In this document: piece by piece, positions 9,247 to 17,848 of the stretch
Numbering within the stretch: the first letter of the stretch is position 1
Layout: the number at the start of each line of letters is the position of its first letter
NCBI GenBank assembly: GCA_947630365.1
Contig: CANRHI010000003.1
Span: 1-46,693, forward strand
Length of the DNA: 46,693 nucleotides
Source of the DNA: an uncultured Clostridia bacterium
Lineage (GTDB): Bacteria > Bacillota > Clostridia > Christensenellales > Borkfalkiaceae
Direction: 5' to 3'
Translations under genes and position numbers: made by a program
Notes under the pieces: model-generated
What the model was told of the DNA's origin: nothing
Database searches by the model: none
What the model saw: the letters and a program-made list of their open reading frames with translations, nothing else

Positions 9247-10254
9247 TCATTCCTCGTTTGCTTCTTTGATTTGTCTCTTCATGTCGCTTATCATGTTCTG
9301 AAATGTCGTTTTCAATGAGATCTGCGGCATCCAACCGAGCCCTCGCAATTTCATGGCCGACAAATTCATTTTCAGTGTTTTTGCGTAACCGAATTTTTCC
9401 GCATCGCCATGGTCCTTTATGCGAACTTTTACCTTCCCTTGCCCGAATTCGCTTGCGACCATTTCAGCCAGTTCGTAAATTGAGCAATAGCTGTCCTCAT
9501 TTGCCGCATTGTATGCTTCTCCGTTCTCGCCATAGGCAAGCACCGTTAATATCGCATCGACGGCGTCACGCACATCGAGATAGCATCTCTTCGTTTCGCC
9601 CTTTGTTTTGAGAACGATATCCCTCCCCTCAATGGCGCATCTCGCGAATTCCGCAAATACCCGCCCGTCATTATAATCGACGCCGGAGCCGAACGTCTGC
9701 GTGAGACGGACCACCTTCGCCGGTACGGCATATTCGGAAGCATACGCCGCACAAATGCTTTCGCAAAGGCGCTTGCTTTCGGGGTAGCTCGAACGCACTT
9801 GCATCGTATCGATGTCGGTCGCGCTCTCCTCCGTCACCTTTTCATCGGTCATAGGCGTTCCGTACACCTCCATGGAGGAGAGATAGACAAATCCCTTCAC
9901 GGGATTGGCGCGCGCAAACTCAAGCAGTCTCTCCGTTCCCGAAACAGACGTGCGAATGACCTCAACGGGCTTGTCGATAAAGTCCTTGCTCGCCGTCATG
10001 CTCGCACCGTGAACGATGTAGTGAATGCCGAGATCCTCTGCTTTCCATTCGCACATATCGCCGACAAGATAATGCAACCGCTCCTGCGGCAGCAGCGAAA
10101 AACTACGCCTCGCCTTGTCCTCATCGCGCACCAGCGCATAGACCTCTGCCGACCCGCTTCCGCCCGACAAAAGTTGTGCAACGATCGCCTTACCGATAAG
10201 TCCGCTCGCACCCGTTACAAGGACTTTGGAATGGTTGAAAAACGAGATATCCAT
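9247..10254 (-). CDS. NAD-dependent epimerase/dehydratase (extended SDR)
   Basis: The 335-residue protein has a Rossmann motif VLVTGASGLIGKA (residues 11-23), the YLSSMEVYG strand and the catalytic SSYPESKRLCE (Tyr-x-x-x-Lys), so it is an active-looking extended SDR. The substrate is not evident. It starts where the cytidylyltransferase gene ends (they share base 10254), and similar SDRs sit beside IspD/TarI-like and LicD genes in other polysaccharide loci. It may therefore act on the CDP-linked intermediate or on its precursor, but this is inference. A UDP- or dTDP-sugar epimerase role is equally possible. Confidence 0.8.
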   Translation of the reverse strand: MDISFFNHSKVLVTGASGLIGKAIVAQLLSGGSGSAEVYALVRDEDKARRSFSLLPQERLHYLVGDMCEWKAEDLGIHYIVHGASMTASKDFIDKPVEVIRTSVSGTERLLEFARANPVKGFVYLSSMEVYGTPMTDEKVTEESATDIDTMQVRSSYPESKRLCESICAAYASEYAVPAKVVRLTQTFGSGVDYNDGRVFAEFARCAIEGRDIVLKTKGETKRCYLDVRDAVDAILTVLAYGENGEAYNAANEDSYCSIYELAEMVASEFGQGKVKVRIKDHGDAEKFGYAKTLKMNLSAMKLRGLGWMPQISLKTTFQNMISDMKRQIKEANEE

Positions 10255-10994
10255 TACGTCTCCGTCGTATCCTCATACCCGTAAATTTGGGCATTTTCCT
10301 TCGCGTCGAGAATGGCGCGCATGGTATAATAATCGTCCGGCGTCGTGATCTTAATGTTCTCATAGGGACCGTCTATCATGTAAAGCTCATGCCCATACTG
10401 TTTCATGAGCGTACAGGAATCGATAGCGGAAGTCACCCCATCTTGTAATGCCTTTTGATGCACGCCGAAGATCTCATCGAGCCAAAAACTTTGCGGGGCC
10501 TTCGCCACACGCGATTTTTCGCGGGACGGCACCTGCTCCACCCGACCATCCTTATCCACGACAACGATCGTCTCTTTCACGATACCTGCAGTAATTGACG
10601 AGCCGTGTTCTTTTACACACTTGATATTTTCGGACAAAAGTTGCGGGGTGATGAGCGGGCGAACGCCGTCGTGGATCAGAACGATGGCGCGTTCGTCTCC
10701 CGCGATTTCTTTGGCCGCGCAGAGGCCGTTATAAATCGAGAGCTGCCCCGTACTTCCACCGGGCACGATCTTCTTCACCTTTTCGATGCGGAATTTGTAG
10801 AGAAGCTTCTCCAAATACGGGATCCACCCCTCCACACAGGCAACGACGACCGCATCGATCTCTTCGTTCTTCTCAAAGTGCTCAAGCGTATAGATAATGA
10901 CGGGTTTCCCGTGCAGTTCCAAAAACTGCTTGGGAAGTTCTTTGCTGTGCATACGGCTCCCCACGCCGCCCGCAAAGATCACACCGATGTTCAT
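10254..10994 (-). CDS. IspD/TarI-family cytidylyltransferase, probably CDP-polyol-forming
   Basis: The 246-residue enzyme carries the IspD/TarI signatures FAGGVGSRMHSKELPKQF (residues 7-24), GGSTGQLSIYNGL (79-91), IHDGVRPL (107-114), APQSF and IKITTPDDY. IspD makes CDP-methylerythritol for isoprenoids; TarI and human ISPD (CRPPA) make CDP-ribitol. The APQSF and IKITTPDD patterns and its position inside a polysaccharide operon with licD favour the CDP-ribitol (or another CDP-polyol/sugar phosphate) role. No TarJ-type alcohol dehydrogenase is visible, so the polyol phosphate source is unknown. The start overlaps the polymerase gene by 4 bases. Automatic annotation as ispD would be understandable but is less likely. 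Confidence 0.85.
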   Translation of the reverse strand: MNIGVIFAGGVGSRMHSKELPKQFLELHGKPVIIYTLEHFEKNEEIDAVVVACVEGWIPYLEKLLYKFRIEKVKKIVPGGSTGQLSIYNGLCAAKEIAGDERAIVLIHDGVRPLITPQLLSENIKCVKEHGSSITAGIVKETIVVVDKDGRVEQVPSREKSRVAKAPQSFWLDEIFGVHQKALQDGVTSAIDSCTLMKQYGHELYMIDGPYENIKITTPDDYYTMRAILDAKENAQIYGYEDTTET

Positions 10995-12277
10995 GAAACT
11001 ACTCCCCCTTCTCTCCCCGATGTTCGGCGGTTGGGTTTATTTCCACCTTCTGCTGTTTTTCGCCTCGCTCCCCGCATCTTCGATTTCGTAGTCGAAATCT
11101 CCTTGACCGCAAAAACGGCAAACACGCTGAACGCTGTAATGATAATATAGAGCAAAATATCATTCACTGTTGCAGGCATACGGAACAAATTACAGCTCAT
11201 CAACTTGCCTATGATCCTCTCCGCTGAATTTCGATAAATATCTACTGCAAGCCATCCGCCAACGGTAAAAAATTGGGCAATACACGCGGTCTGCTTTGCC
11301 ACCGTATTTCCGCTTGTATTTTCGTACAAAAGCGCAAGTCCGATCGTATTCAAGATCAACATGTTACGATAAATTCTGTTTAAGTTGTTATTGATAAAGC
11401 TACCGGGCAAAAAGAACATGATCACAAGCTCCATTGACAAAATGTAATCCGCTTTGGCTCTTGCATTCTCATCATCGATCTGTTTTCTGTAGCGAAGCAA
11501 AGGATAAATTGCAAACAGTTGTAACGCGAGCGCAATAAAAGGATTGAATTTTATCTCCGAGGCCGTTCTTATATAGGAGGATGCGCGATGCAATATTTCG
11601 ATTACCCACAAGGCCGCGCGGACCAAAAGGGAGTGTAAGACAAAACAAGCAGCAAAGAGCCCTATCGCGCACCAAAAGAGCACGCGCACCTCCTTTTCGC
11701 CGCGAACGAACTTCACGACAAAGAGCGCCAAATACACCAGCGCAATGATATGGAAGAAACTCGCACAGAATATGCCTATCAGGAATTGCAGGTTGGAAAG
11801 TTTTGTCCTTTGAAATAAATATCTCGTCGAAAACAGCACAATGCACATGGCGGCAAAATTGCGAAATTGAATGGCGTCCATAAAAAACAGATACACCATA
11901 TACAGCCCGACGATCATGTTTGGGTTCACTTTGAAATACTTGATAACCGACGCGATGAGGGCGAAACAGACAACCGTCACAATAATGCGGAACGCATAGA
12001 AATCCAATCCCATTTTGTTCGCGCAGAACATGAGCAGAGTATATCCGCTCTCCATGTAGGTAGAGCCTATGGCGACACCCAAATTCGGCGCACGTCCAAT
12101 TGAATCGTATGTCGCTATATAATTTCCGATATCCGGCCCATCAAAATTAAACGTCATCAAAATGAACATGACGACAAAAGCACCTGCATAGAGCGCTCTG
12201 CTTTTTCTCTTTTGCAGACCACACGCAATGTTCACAATGCAAATCGTATAGAAGATGAGATACAGTACCATCGTCAT
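10991..12277 (-). CDS. EpsG-family polysaccharide polymerase (Wzy-like)
   Basis: This 428-residue multispanning protein has about 10-12 hydrophobic segments and the EpsG pattern: an N-terminal YAGAFVVMFILMTFNF, then DGPDIGNYIATYDSI in the first outside loop, MESGYTLLMFCANKMGLDFY and AIQFRNFAAMCIVL. EpsG proteins are the Wzy-type polymerases that join flipped repeat units outside the membrane. A basic, cytoplasm-like tail follows the last membrane segment (residues about 400-428). An ATG six bases inside (12271) is an alternative start; the upstream Shine-Dalgarno site is weak for both. It pairs with the Wzx gene at 1913-3445. Confidence 0.85.
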   Translation of the reverse strand: MTMVLYLIFYTICIVNIACGLQKRKSRALYAGAFVVMFILMTFNFDGPDIGNYIATYDSIGRAPNLGVAIGSTYMESGYTLLMFCANKMGLDFYAFRIIVTVVCFALIASVIKYFKVNPNMIVGLYMVYLFFMDAIQFRNFAAMCIVLFSTRYLFQRTKLSNLQFLIGIFCASFFHIIALVYLALFVVKFVRGEKEVRVLFWCAIGLFAACFVLHSLLVRAALWVIEILHRASSYIRTASEIKFNPFIALALQLFAIYPLLRYRKQIDDENARAKADYILSMELVIMFFLPGSFINNNLNRIYRNMLILNTIGLALLYENTSGNTVAKQTACIAQFFTVGGWLAVDIYRNSAERIIGKLMSCNLFRMPATVNDILLYIIITAFSVFAVFAVKEISTTKSKMRGARRKTAEGGNKPNRRTSGREGGVVS

Positions 12278-12293
12278 AGCTTCATTTTTCCAA

Positions 12294-13217
12294 TCAGAAC
12301 CAGCCCAGCATCACTTTCAAAAAGAACGCAAGCCGCCCCTCTCCCGTGTAGGAGCGAAGCTCCTTTGCATTTTTGAGAATGTGCCGCTTCCCCTTGCAAG
12401 TCCGCGCACATGCGCAAATACCGAGCAGCGGATACTCCTTTGCCTGTTCGGGAAATCTTTCGCAAATTTCCGCCGCGAGCTTGCTCCGCCCGTTGCGCAA
12501 TTCTTTATTCGCAAGTTTTTTCTTGCGCTCTTTCGCCGCGCGATTTTTGTCGTGTTCGTTCGCCCCGACCACATTGTTCTCGTGTTGGCGATACCGAATA
12601 AACGCGCGCTTGTCGTATACGATCTTCGCATAAACCGCCGCAACTTCCGCAAGCCACACATCGTGGATCCGGTTGCGCAGAAGTCCTTCCGTAGGACGGT
12701 TTTCTTCCTTTACGAGGATGTCCCGAAAGTTTTTACCAAACACCATCGTACAACCGGAGACCATGTTCCTTTCCATGATCTGCACGGGGGAAAGGAAAAT
12801 TTCTCGTCCGTCCGCATAGCGCAGCCCGAGGGAATTTCCATCTTTGTCCACGCACTCTTGATTGGAGGAATATAGCAGCGCGCCGCCTTCCTCGAGCACT
12901 TTGACTGCCTCGCTCAATTTTTCAGGTAACCAAATATCGTCTTGGTCGGAAAAGGCGTAGTAATCGAATGTCTCCGGCACGGAATAGAGCAAATTCATAA
13001 AACTATTCCCGACGCCCACGTTTTCGCACATTTCATAGCGGACGCGGGCGTCTTTTTTGGCATATTCGGCGAGAATTTGCTCCGTGCCGTCCGAAGAACC
13101 GTCGTCCCGCACAAAGAGAGAAACGGAAACACCCGCTTGCGCGAGAATGCTGTCGATCTGTTCCCGCAGATATTTCTCCCCGTTATAGGTGCTCATGAGC
13201 ACGGCGACCGTCTTCAT
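12294..13217 (-). CDS. Family 2 glycosyltransferase, rhamnosyltransferase-like
   Basis: The 307-residue product begins with the GT2 strand VAVLMSTYNGEKYLREQIDS (residues 4-23), followed by VRDDGSSDGT (36-45) and the metal-binding AFSDQDDIWLPEKL near residue 92. The long DQDDIWLP form and the following IRYRQHENNVVG segment are typical of RgpB-like rhamnosyltransferases. Since dTDP-L-rhamnose is made by the same operon, a rhamnosyl donor is a reasonable guess but is not shown. The last 80 residues are very basic, as in membrane-associated GT2 enzymes. It overlaps licD by 4 bases. Confidence 0.86.
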   Translation of the reverse strand: MKTVAVLMSTYNGEKYLREQIDSILAQAGVSVSLFVRDDGSSDGTEQILAEYAKKDARVRYEMCENVGVGNSFMNLLYSVPETFDYYAFSDQDDIWLPEKLSEAVKVLEEGGALLYSSNQECVDKDGNSLGLRYADGREIFLSPVQIMERNMVSGCTMVFGKNFRDILVKEENRPTEGLLRNRIHDVWLAEVAAVYAKIVYDKRAFIRYRQHENNVVGANEHDKNRAAKERKKKLANKELRNGRSKLAAEICERFPEQAKEYPLLGICACARTCKGKRHILKNAKELRSYTGEGRLAFFLKVMLGWF

Positions 13218-14050
13218 GCGTCCGCCTCCTCATCCCTGTAGTAAGCCGTAAACGTGTGGTGGGAAGCCCGCTTTTCCTCTGGCGGAAGCTGCATATAATC
13301 GTCGTAGTGCGCGGTAAGGTATTCGTCGTATGCCGAAATCGCGCAGAGCTCATGCCCCTCGAAGGGCAACTTGATGAGATCGGTAAAGAGCTCCCGCTTA
13401 TGGATCTCTTTTTCGCGGTAAGAGCCTCCCACCGCGGCGGCATAGGCGACGTTTTCAAAATCTATTTTTTTGTATTTGTTCTGCACCTTTTCGAAGGTAC
13501 GTTGCTTGTTGATGCACCTGCTCATCACGAACAGTGCAAAGCGGGCAGGTTCATAGTACCATGCGTGCGTCTTGGAGCGGAAAAACTTTTTCCACCCTGC
13601 CGCGACCAACAGCGCGCGCTTGAATGCCGAGGAGCGAAACTTCTTTTTTGCTTTTTTGTAGGTATCGGCAAGCCCGTCCACGGGAAATACATCGATGGAG
13701 ACGCCGATATCCTCGCCGCTCTCCGTCTTATCGTCTTTTAGCACGGTATTCGGCGCAAAAATCTTTGCGGAAAGATCGGTATATTGCTTATCCGTCTCGA
13801 AGGAACGAATGCCGAAGCCCGTCTCGTGGGAGAGACAATACGCGATAAATGCGTCGTAATCGGGGCGCGGCATCATAATGTCCACGTCGTCGTCCCACGG
13901 GATAAAACCCTCGTGCCGCACCGCGCCGAGAAGCGTCCCGCCGCCCAAGGAATAGCGAAAGCCTTCTCGCTCACAAACTTCATGAACGGCGACGAGAAGC
14001 CCGAGCTCAATTTTTTTCAGTTCTTCAAGGTCGATCTTTTGTTCTGCCAT
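13214..14050 (-). CDS. licD: LicD-family phosphotransferase
   Basis: This 278-residue protein has the LicD nucleotidyltransferase-fold core: YSLGGGTLLGAVRHEGFIPW (residues 33-52) and DDDVDIMMPRPDYDAF (53-68), with the metal-binding aspartates. LicD proteins transfer phosphocholine, and the related fukutin and FKRP proteins transfer ribitol-5-phosphate from CDP-ribitol to glycans. A CDP-forming cytidylyltransferase is encoded 2.2 kb downstream in the same operon, so a CDP-polyol or similar donor is likely. No choline kinase or uptake gene is visible, which argues against phosphocholine. The product probably adds a phosphodiester-linked decoration to the repeat unit. Confidence 0.9.
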   Translation of the reverse strand: MAEQKIDLEELKKIELGLLVAVHEVCEREGFRYSLGGGTLLGAVRHEGFIPWDDDVDIMMPRPDYDAFIAYCLSHETGFGIRSFETDKQYTDLSAKIFAPNTVLKDDKTESGEDIGVSIDVFPVDGLADTYKKAKKKFRSSAFKRALLVAAGWKKFFRSKTHAWYYEPARFALFVMSRCINKQRTFEKVQNKYKKIDFENVAYAAAVGGSYREKEIHKRELFTDLIKLPFEGHELCAISAYDEYLTAHYDDYMQLPPEEKRASHHTFTAYYRDEEADA

Positions 14051-14062
14051 GCCGATAAACTT

Positions 14063-14839
14063 CTATGCCTTTCTCTTCACATAGACTATCTTTTTCCATA
14101 CACCGAAAAAGAGGTGTATCATCATGTAATAAAACGAAACAAACCTGCCGCGGTTTTCGCTGTATCGCATGAGGTAATAATGATTTTTTATGAGGCGCAT
14201 TTTCTTCCCGTGCGAGAGGGAGACCTTTCGCACACGGTATCGCGCAAGCGTTTCGCCGAGATAGTAACAATCCGCTTTTTTTACCGCTTTGAGCCACAGC
14301 GCGTAATCATTTTCACCGTTTCCGACGCGCTCGTCCACTTGAAGAACGCCAACGACCTCGGCATCGTACATCACCGTGAGGCACCCCGGGTAGCAGTAGC
14401 GGAACATTTTATGTTTTCCGAGCTTCTTCGGCCCCGTAACGACTATGCCCGTCGGTTCGGTGTTTTCATCGACATGCTCATACTTCGTATAGCTGAACGC
14501 ATACCCGTTTTCAGTCATGAAGGAGAGCTGCTTTTCGAGCTTTTCGGGAAGCCATATGTCGTCGCTGTCCAAGAAAGCGATCCATTTGCCTTGCGCCTCG
14601 CTCAGCGCCCTGTTGCGCGCAGCTGCCGCCCCACTGTTCTTCTCCTGCACGAAAAGGCGAATACGCGCGTCCTTTTCGGCAAAGCCTTGAATGAGGGCGA
14701 CGGAGCCATCCGTCGAGCAGTCATCGACGATGAGCAGTTCCCAATCGGAGTACGTCTGCGCAAGGACGGACTCGATGGTCTCGGCAAGAAATTTCTCACC
14801 GTTGTAATTCGGCATGATAACGGAAACGAGTTCTCCCAT
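14063..14839 (-). CDS. Family 2 glycosyltransferase
   Basis: The 258-residue enzyme has the GT-A core: VSVIMPNYNGEKFLAETIES (residues 5-24), LLIVDDCSTDGS (34-45), GAAAARNRAL and the metal-binding AFLDSDDIWLPEKL near residue 90. The C-terminus is basic and hydrophobic (IHLFFGVWKKIVYVKRKA type), suggesting membrane association. It lies between licD and the acyltransferase-like gene, 12 bases upstream of licD. It should add one residue to the undecaprenyl-linked unit. Sugar and linkage are unknown. Confidence 0.88.
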   Translation of the reverse strand: MGELVSVIMPNYNGEKFLAETIESVLAQTYSDWELLIVDDCSTDGSVALIQGFAEKDARIRLFVQEKNSGAAAARNRALSEAQGKWIAFLDSDDIWLPEKLEKQLSFMTENGYAFSYTKYEHVDENTEPTGIVVTGPKKLGKHKMFRYCYPGCLTVMYDAEVVGVLQVDERVGNGENDYALWLKAVKKADCYYLGETLARYRVRKVSLSHGKKMRLIKNHYYLMRYSENRGRFVSFYYMMIHLFFGVWKKIVYVKRKA

Positions 14840-14866
14840 TCCTACCTCTTCGAAACCGCACCTTGC

Positions 14867-15691
14867 TTATTTCTGAGCTCGAAGTATTTCTCTCATGCGG
14901 AGGATCCCATTTAGTTGATGAAGTTTCTTGACTCCGTCCAACTTGTATAAAACCTTCCGAAATGGATACGCAACACAAACGATCCATCTGATTTTGGGTG
15001 CAATGATGAGATGCAATTTGCAATATGCTTTTCGGAATCCAAAATATTTGATGAGGTAATCCGGAAATCCGGTCTCATGCAAAATATTTCTTTCACCGTC
15101 ACAAATATATTTTCCCTGTGTTAATGCGGGTCCGAGTTCCGAAAGAATGCAGTACACCAATGCCGCATTCACTTGATATTTCTCATACTCCGGATCGGTT
15201 TTCTGTATGGGAAATGCAATATAGCTTCCCATATCTTTTGTTACGCTGTAACCGGCGAGTTTGCCCGTTTCTCGATAAAATGCCCCATAAACGGTACTAT
15301 CTTTCCATGTATCGATTTCTCGAAAAAATTGCTCCTTCTGCAAGTCCGGTCTGTATTTTGCGGGATATGCGGAAAAGGCGGCAATTGCAACAAGGAAAAT
15401 ATCTTCACGATAAGATATGGGGTCGATCCGCTTTACCTCGAAATTTTTTTCGCCCTGCTTGACGACCCACCTATGCTTGGCCTTTAATTTGGAAATATCA
15501 TACGCATCGTCCTTGACTACATACCACCAATCCTGCGTTTCACAATGATCAAAATCCGTCGTATAACGAACCAGTACCCCCCCCCTGCGGAAAAGTTCCG
15601 ATGCTTTAAATGACGAGAGGTCGGGAGTTTCATGCGGCGCACACTGAGGAAGCCAACCATGATTGTATAAATGCCATTCGTCAATTTTCAT
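14867..15691 (-). CDS. GNAT/FemAB-like acyltransferase-type protein of unknown function
   Basis: I do not recognise a named family for this 274-residue protein. It starts MKIDEWHLYNHGWLP, has an ISKLKAKHRWVVKQGEKNFE segment near residues 70-90 (a pattern seen in GNAT-fold FemAB-like proteins), and a GKLAGYSV strand followed by a YEKYQVNAALVYCIL helix, consistent with a GNAT core. The C-terminus is basic with a hydrophobic patch. Its place between glycosyltransferase genes suggests modification of the glycan or carrier. It has an unusual nine-G run spanning codons 36-39. One added or lost base there would destroy the frame after about 38 codons. Confidence 0.6.
   Translation of the reverse strand: MKIDEWHLYNHGWLPQCAPHETPDLSSFKASELFRRGGVLVRYTTDFDHCETQDWWYVVKDDAYDISKLKAKHRWVVKQGEKNFEVKRIDPISYREDIFLVAIAAFSAYPAKYRPDLQKEQFFREIDTWKDSTVYGAFYRETGKLAGYSVTKDMGSYIAFPIQKTDPEYEKYQVNAALVYCILSELGPALTQGKYICDGERNILHETGFPDYLIKYFGFRKAYCKLHLIIAPKIRWIVCVAYPFRKVLYKLDGVKKLHQLNGILRMREILRAQK
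15577..15585. repeat. Nine-base C/G homopolymer inside a coding sequence
   Basis: Nine C on the plus strand (G9 on the coding strand) encode the R-G-G-V stretch at residues 36-39 of the acyltransferase-like gene at 14867-15691. The gene is in frame as read here. Tracts of this length in early codons of surface-glycan genes are classic sites of slipped-strand on/off switching in other bacteria. Whether it varies in this organism cannot be seen from one sequence. Confidence 0.8.
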
Positions 15692-15697
15692 TCTATC

Positions 15698-16543
15698 TTA
15701 CCTTTTTGTCAACGCCGCGAGTATTCCTTTTACTTCTTGCTGCTTTTCCCAATATTCGACCTCAGTTACTTGCCCGTCTTGCAGCAACCAATCGCCTAAA
15801 TCGATATCACTTGCCGTCCCTTCACGGTTGATGTCGCTCCGCCCCAAAACTTTACCTATGGTCTTGAAAAAAATCGCCAAGTCTTTCCAAATGGATATGT
15901 GTTTCACATATTCAAGATCATATTCGAGTTTCTGCTCCCAAGAAATGGTATTCCTCCCGTTCACTTGTGCAAGCCCCGTAAGTCCTTGGCGCACATTGTG
16001 ACGGTTTCGCTGTTCTGCAGTCATAAACACCATGTCGCGCACCAAAAGCGGCCGGGGGCCGATGATCGACATTTGTCCCGCAAAGATATTGAACAGCTCG
16101 GGGAGCTCGTCCAACGACGTACTGCGCAGAAATTTGCCGTACTTCGTCAGCCGCTTTTCGTCGGGAAGGAGAACGCCATTCTCGTCCTTTTCGCAAGTCA
16201 TGGTGCGGAATTTTACGAGCTTGAAGATCCTTTCCTCGCCATACGTCCCATATGGAACGCCCCGCTTTTTGCATTGCCGCTTGGAGAGCTTTTTTCTCCT
16301 TCCGGGACGAAGCTGTGTGAAGAACGGGTTTCCCTTCATCTTGATCGCCCCGACAACTGTCAACACCAAAAGGAGGGGTGAAAACACGAGAATGGCGATC
16401 CCGCTCAAAACAACGTCGTAAAACCGCTTGAAAAACTGCCGATACAAGAGGGCAGAAAGCGCAATCCAAACGAGCGCGCAAACCACACAAAGGAGGAGTA
16501 TCCCCCACCATGTCGAAATGAGGTTATCGAAAAATCCTTTCAT
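15698..16543 (-). CDS. Initiating sugar phosphate transferase (PglC/WcaJ-like phosphoglycosyltransferase)
   Basis: The 281-residue protein belongs to the bacterial sugar transferase family. It has an N-terminal membrane segment (about 14-36), a re-entrant hydrophobic helix (42-66), FKLVKFRTMT (residues near 108), RSTSLDELPELFNIFAGQMS and IIGPRPLL, then GLTGLAQVNGRNTISWEQKL. These proteins move a sugar-1-phosphate from a UDP-sugar to undecaprenyl phosphate, starting repeat-unit synthesis. It is larger than the minimal PglC form, with an extra N-terminal helix and a 50-residue tail. It shares a TGATG junction with the upstream aminotransferase gene, as in bacillosamine-type loci. Confidence 0.92.
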   Translation of the reverse strand: MKGFFDNLISTWWGILLLCVVCALVWIALSALLYRQFFKRFYDVVLSGIAILVFSPLLLVLTVVGAIKMKGNPFFTQLRPGRRKKLSKRQCKKRGVPYGTYGEERIFKLVKFRTMTCEKDENGVLLPDEKRLTKYGKFLRSTSLDELPELFNIFAGQMSIIGPRPLLVRDMVFMTAEQRNRHNVRQGLTGLAQVNGRNTISWEQKLEYDLEYVKHISIWKDLAIFFKTIGKVLGRSDINREGTASDIDLGDWLLQDGQVTEVEYWEKQQEVKGILAALTKR

Positions 16544-17790
16544 CAGTCAAAGCAAGCCCTTACGATCTCGATGATGCGGTCTTGTTCCTCGGGCGTCATC
16601 TTATTGTCCGAAGGAAGGCAAAGTCCGCGGTGGAAAATGTCCATTCCGACGTCTGTCCCCTCCCCGGCGATATAGGCGTTTGTCTTTCCCCTGCCGCTGC
16701 CATCCGTTGTGACGAAGGGGTTCATGCGAAAAATGGGCTGCATGTGCATAGGTTTCCAAATCGGCCTGCCCTCGGCGTTGAAGCTCGCAAGCGTCTCCAA
16801 GATTTCCGTGGGACAGGATTTGCCGTGCTCGGGAAGATAAAGCGTCTCGCGCTCCCCTCTTACCTGCTTGCACATGGCATTCTCGTCGATGAGAACACAG
16901 GAGAGCCAAAAATTCGGCTCGGAATTTTTTTCGTCATAGGGATTCATTGAAATGGGCAGACCCTTAAATCCCTCTTTGTACCGAAAATAAATTTCTTTCT
17001 TCTGCGCTATATGTTCTTCCAAATGGGGAAGCTGCCCGCGGATGACGCCCGCAACGACGTTACTCATGCGGTAATTATATCCAAGCTCCTCGTGTTGATA
17101 CCACGGGGCATTTTCGCGGCTTTGGGTGGACCATTTCCGTGCCTTGTTCGCCTGCTCCAAACTATCGGTGAGAAGCATTCCGCCCGCGGAGCCCGTTACG
17201 ATCTTGTTACCGTTGAAGCTGATGATGCCGATATCGCCGAACGTCCCCGTCTGCTTTCCGCGGAAGGTCGCCCCGAAGCTCTCCGCCGCGTCCTCTACGA
17301 TGGTAGCACCGTGCTTTTTGGCAATTTTTCGAATCTCCTCCATTTTGCCCGGCGTTCCGTAGAGGTTCGCAATGACGATATGTTTTACCTCGGGGAAGAG
17401 TTCGAACGCCTTTTCAAGCGCAACGGGGTCCATGTTCCACGTATCGCGCTCGGTATCCACGAAAATAGGGATCCCGCCCTCGTAGACAACGGGATTGACC
17501 GTCGCCGAAAACGTCATATCCGAGCAAAAAACTTCGTTGCCCGGCTTTATCCCCGCAAGTTTTACGGCAAGGTGCAAAGAAGCCGTGCCCGTCGCGAGCG
17601 CGACCGCATACTTACAGCCGATCTTTTGCGCGACGAGCCGCTCGACTTCGTTGATATTCTCCCCGACCGTCGACATCCAATTCTTGTGGAACGCATCGGA
17701 CATCCACTCGAGCTCCTCGCCGTGCATAGTTGGCGATGAAAGCCAAATTTTCTTCTCAAACTTCCTGATTTTTTCCTGTTTCGTAAACAT
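16543..17790 (-). CDS. DegT/DnrJ/EryC1-type aminotransferase, PglE/LegC-like; first gene of the operon
   Basis: This 415-residue PLP enzyme has IWLSSPTMHGEELEWM (residues 15-30), VEDAAESFGATFRGKQTGTF (165-184) and the Schiff-base K196 in ISFNGNKIVTGSAGGM. It resembles the UDP-4-amino-sugar transaminases (PglE, LegC types) that supply the first sugar to PglC-like transferases. The next gene is such a transferase, coupled by TGATG. The matching 4,6-dehydratase (PglF) and acetyltransferase (PglD) are not in this window, so the complete route must lie elsewhere or differ. The ATG at 17790 has a GAAAGGTAAG ribosome-binding site. Confidence 0.87.
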   Translation of the reverse strand: MFTKQEKIRKFEKKIWLSSPTMHGEELEWMSDAFHKNWMSTVGENINEVERLVAQKIGCKYAVALATGTASLHLAVKLAGIKPGNEVFCSDMTFSATVNPVVYEGGIPIFVDTERDTWNMDPVALEKAFELFPEVKHIVIANLYGTPGKMEEIRKIAKKHGATIVEDAAESFGATFRGKQTGTFGDIGIISFNGNKIVTGSAGGMLLTDSLEQANKARKWSTQSRENAPWYQHEELGYNYRMSNVVAGVIRGQLPHLEEHIAQKKEIYFRYKEGFKGLPISMNPYDEKNSEPNFWLSCVLIDENAMCKQVRGERETLYLPEHGKSCPTEILETLASFNAEGRPIWKPMHMQPIFRMNPFVTTDGSGRGKTNAYIAGEGTDVGMDIFHRGLCLPSDNKMTPEEQDRIIEIVRACFD

Positions 17791-17819
17791 ATTCGATTGT
17801 CTTACCTTTCAGCGTATTC

Positions 17820-17848
17820 ATTATACTACACCGCACTGGGAAAAGCAA
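17820..17848 (-). promoter_or_regulatory. Sigma-A promoter of the polysaccharide operon
   Basis: On the minus strand, -35 TTGCTT (17843-17848) is separated by 17 bases from a perfect -10 TATAAT (17820-17825). Transcription would begin about 23 bases upstream of the aminotransferase ATG at 17790. No other good promoter was noticed between here and 1351 and nearly all genes overlap or abut, so this probably drives all 18 genes. Confidence 0.82.

Noticed and set aside
10254..10994. Annotation as the isoprenoid gene ispD
   Set aside because: Location between glycan genes with licD, and TarI-like motifs, make CDP-polyol synthesis more likely, though not proven.
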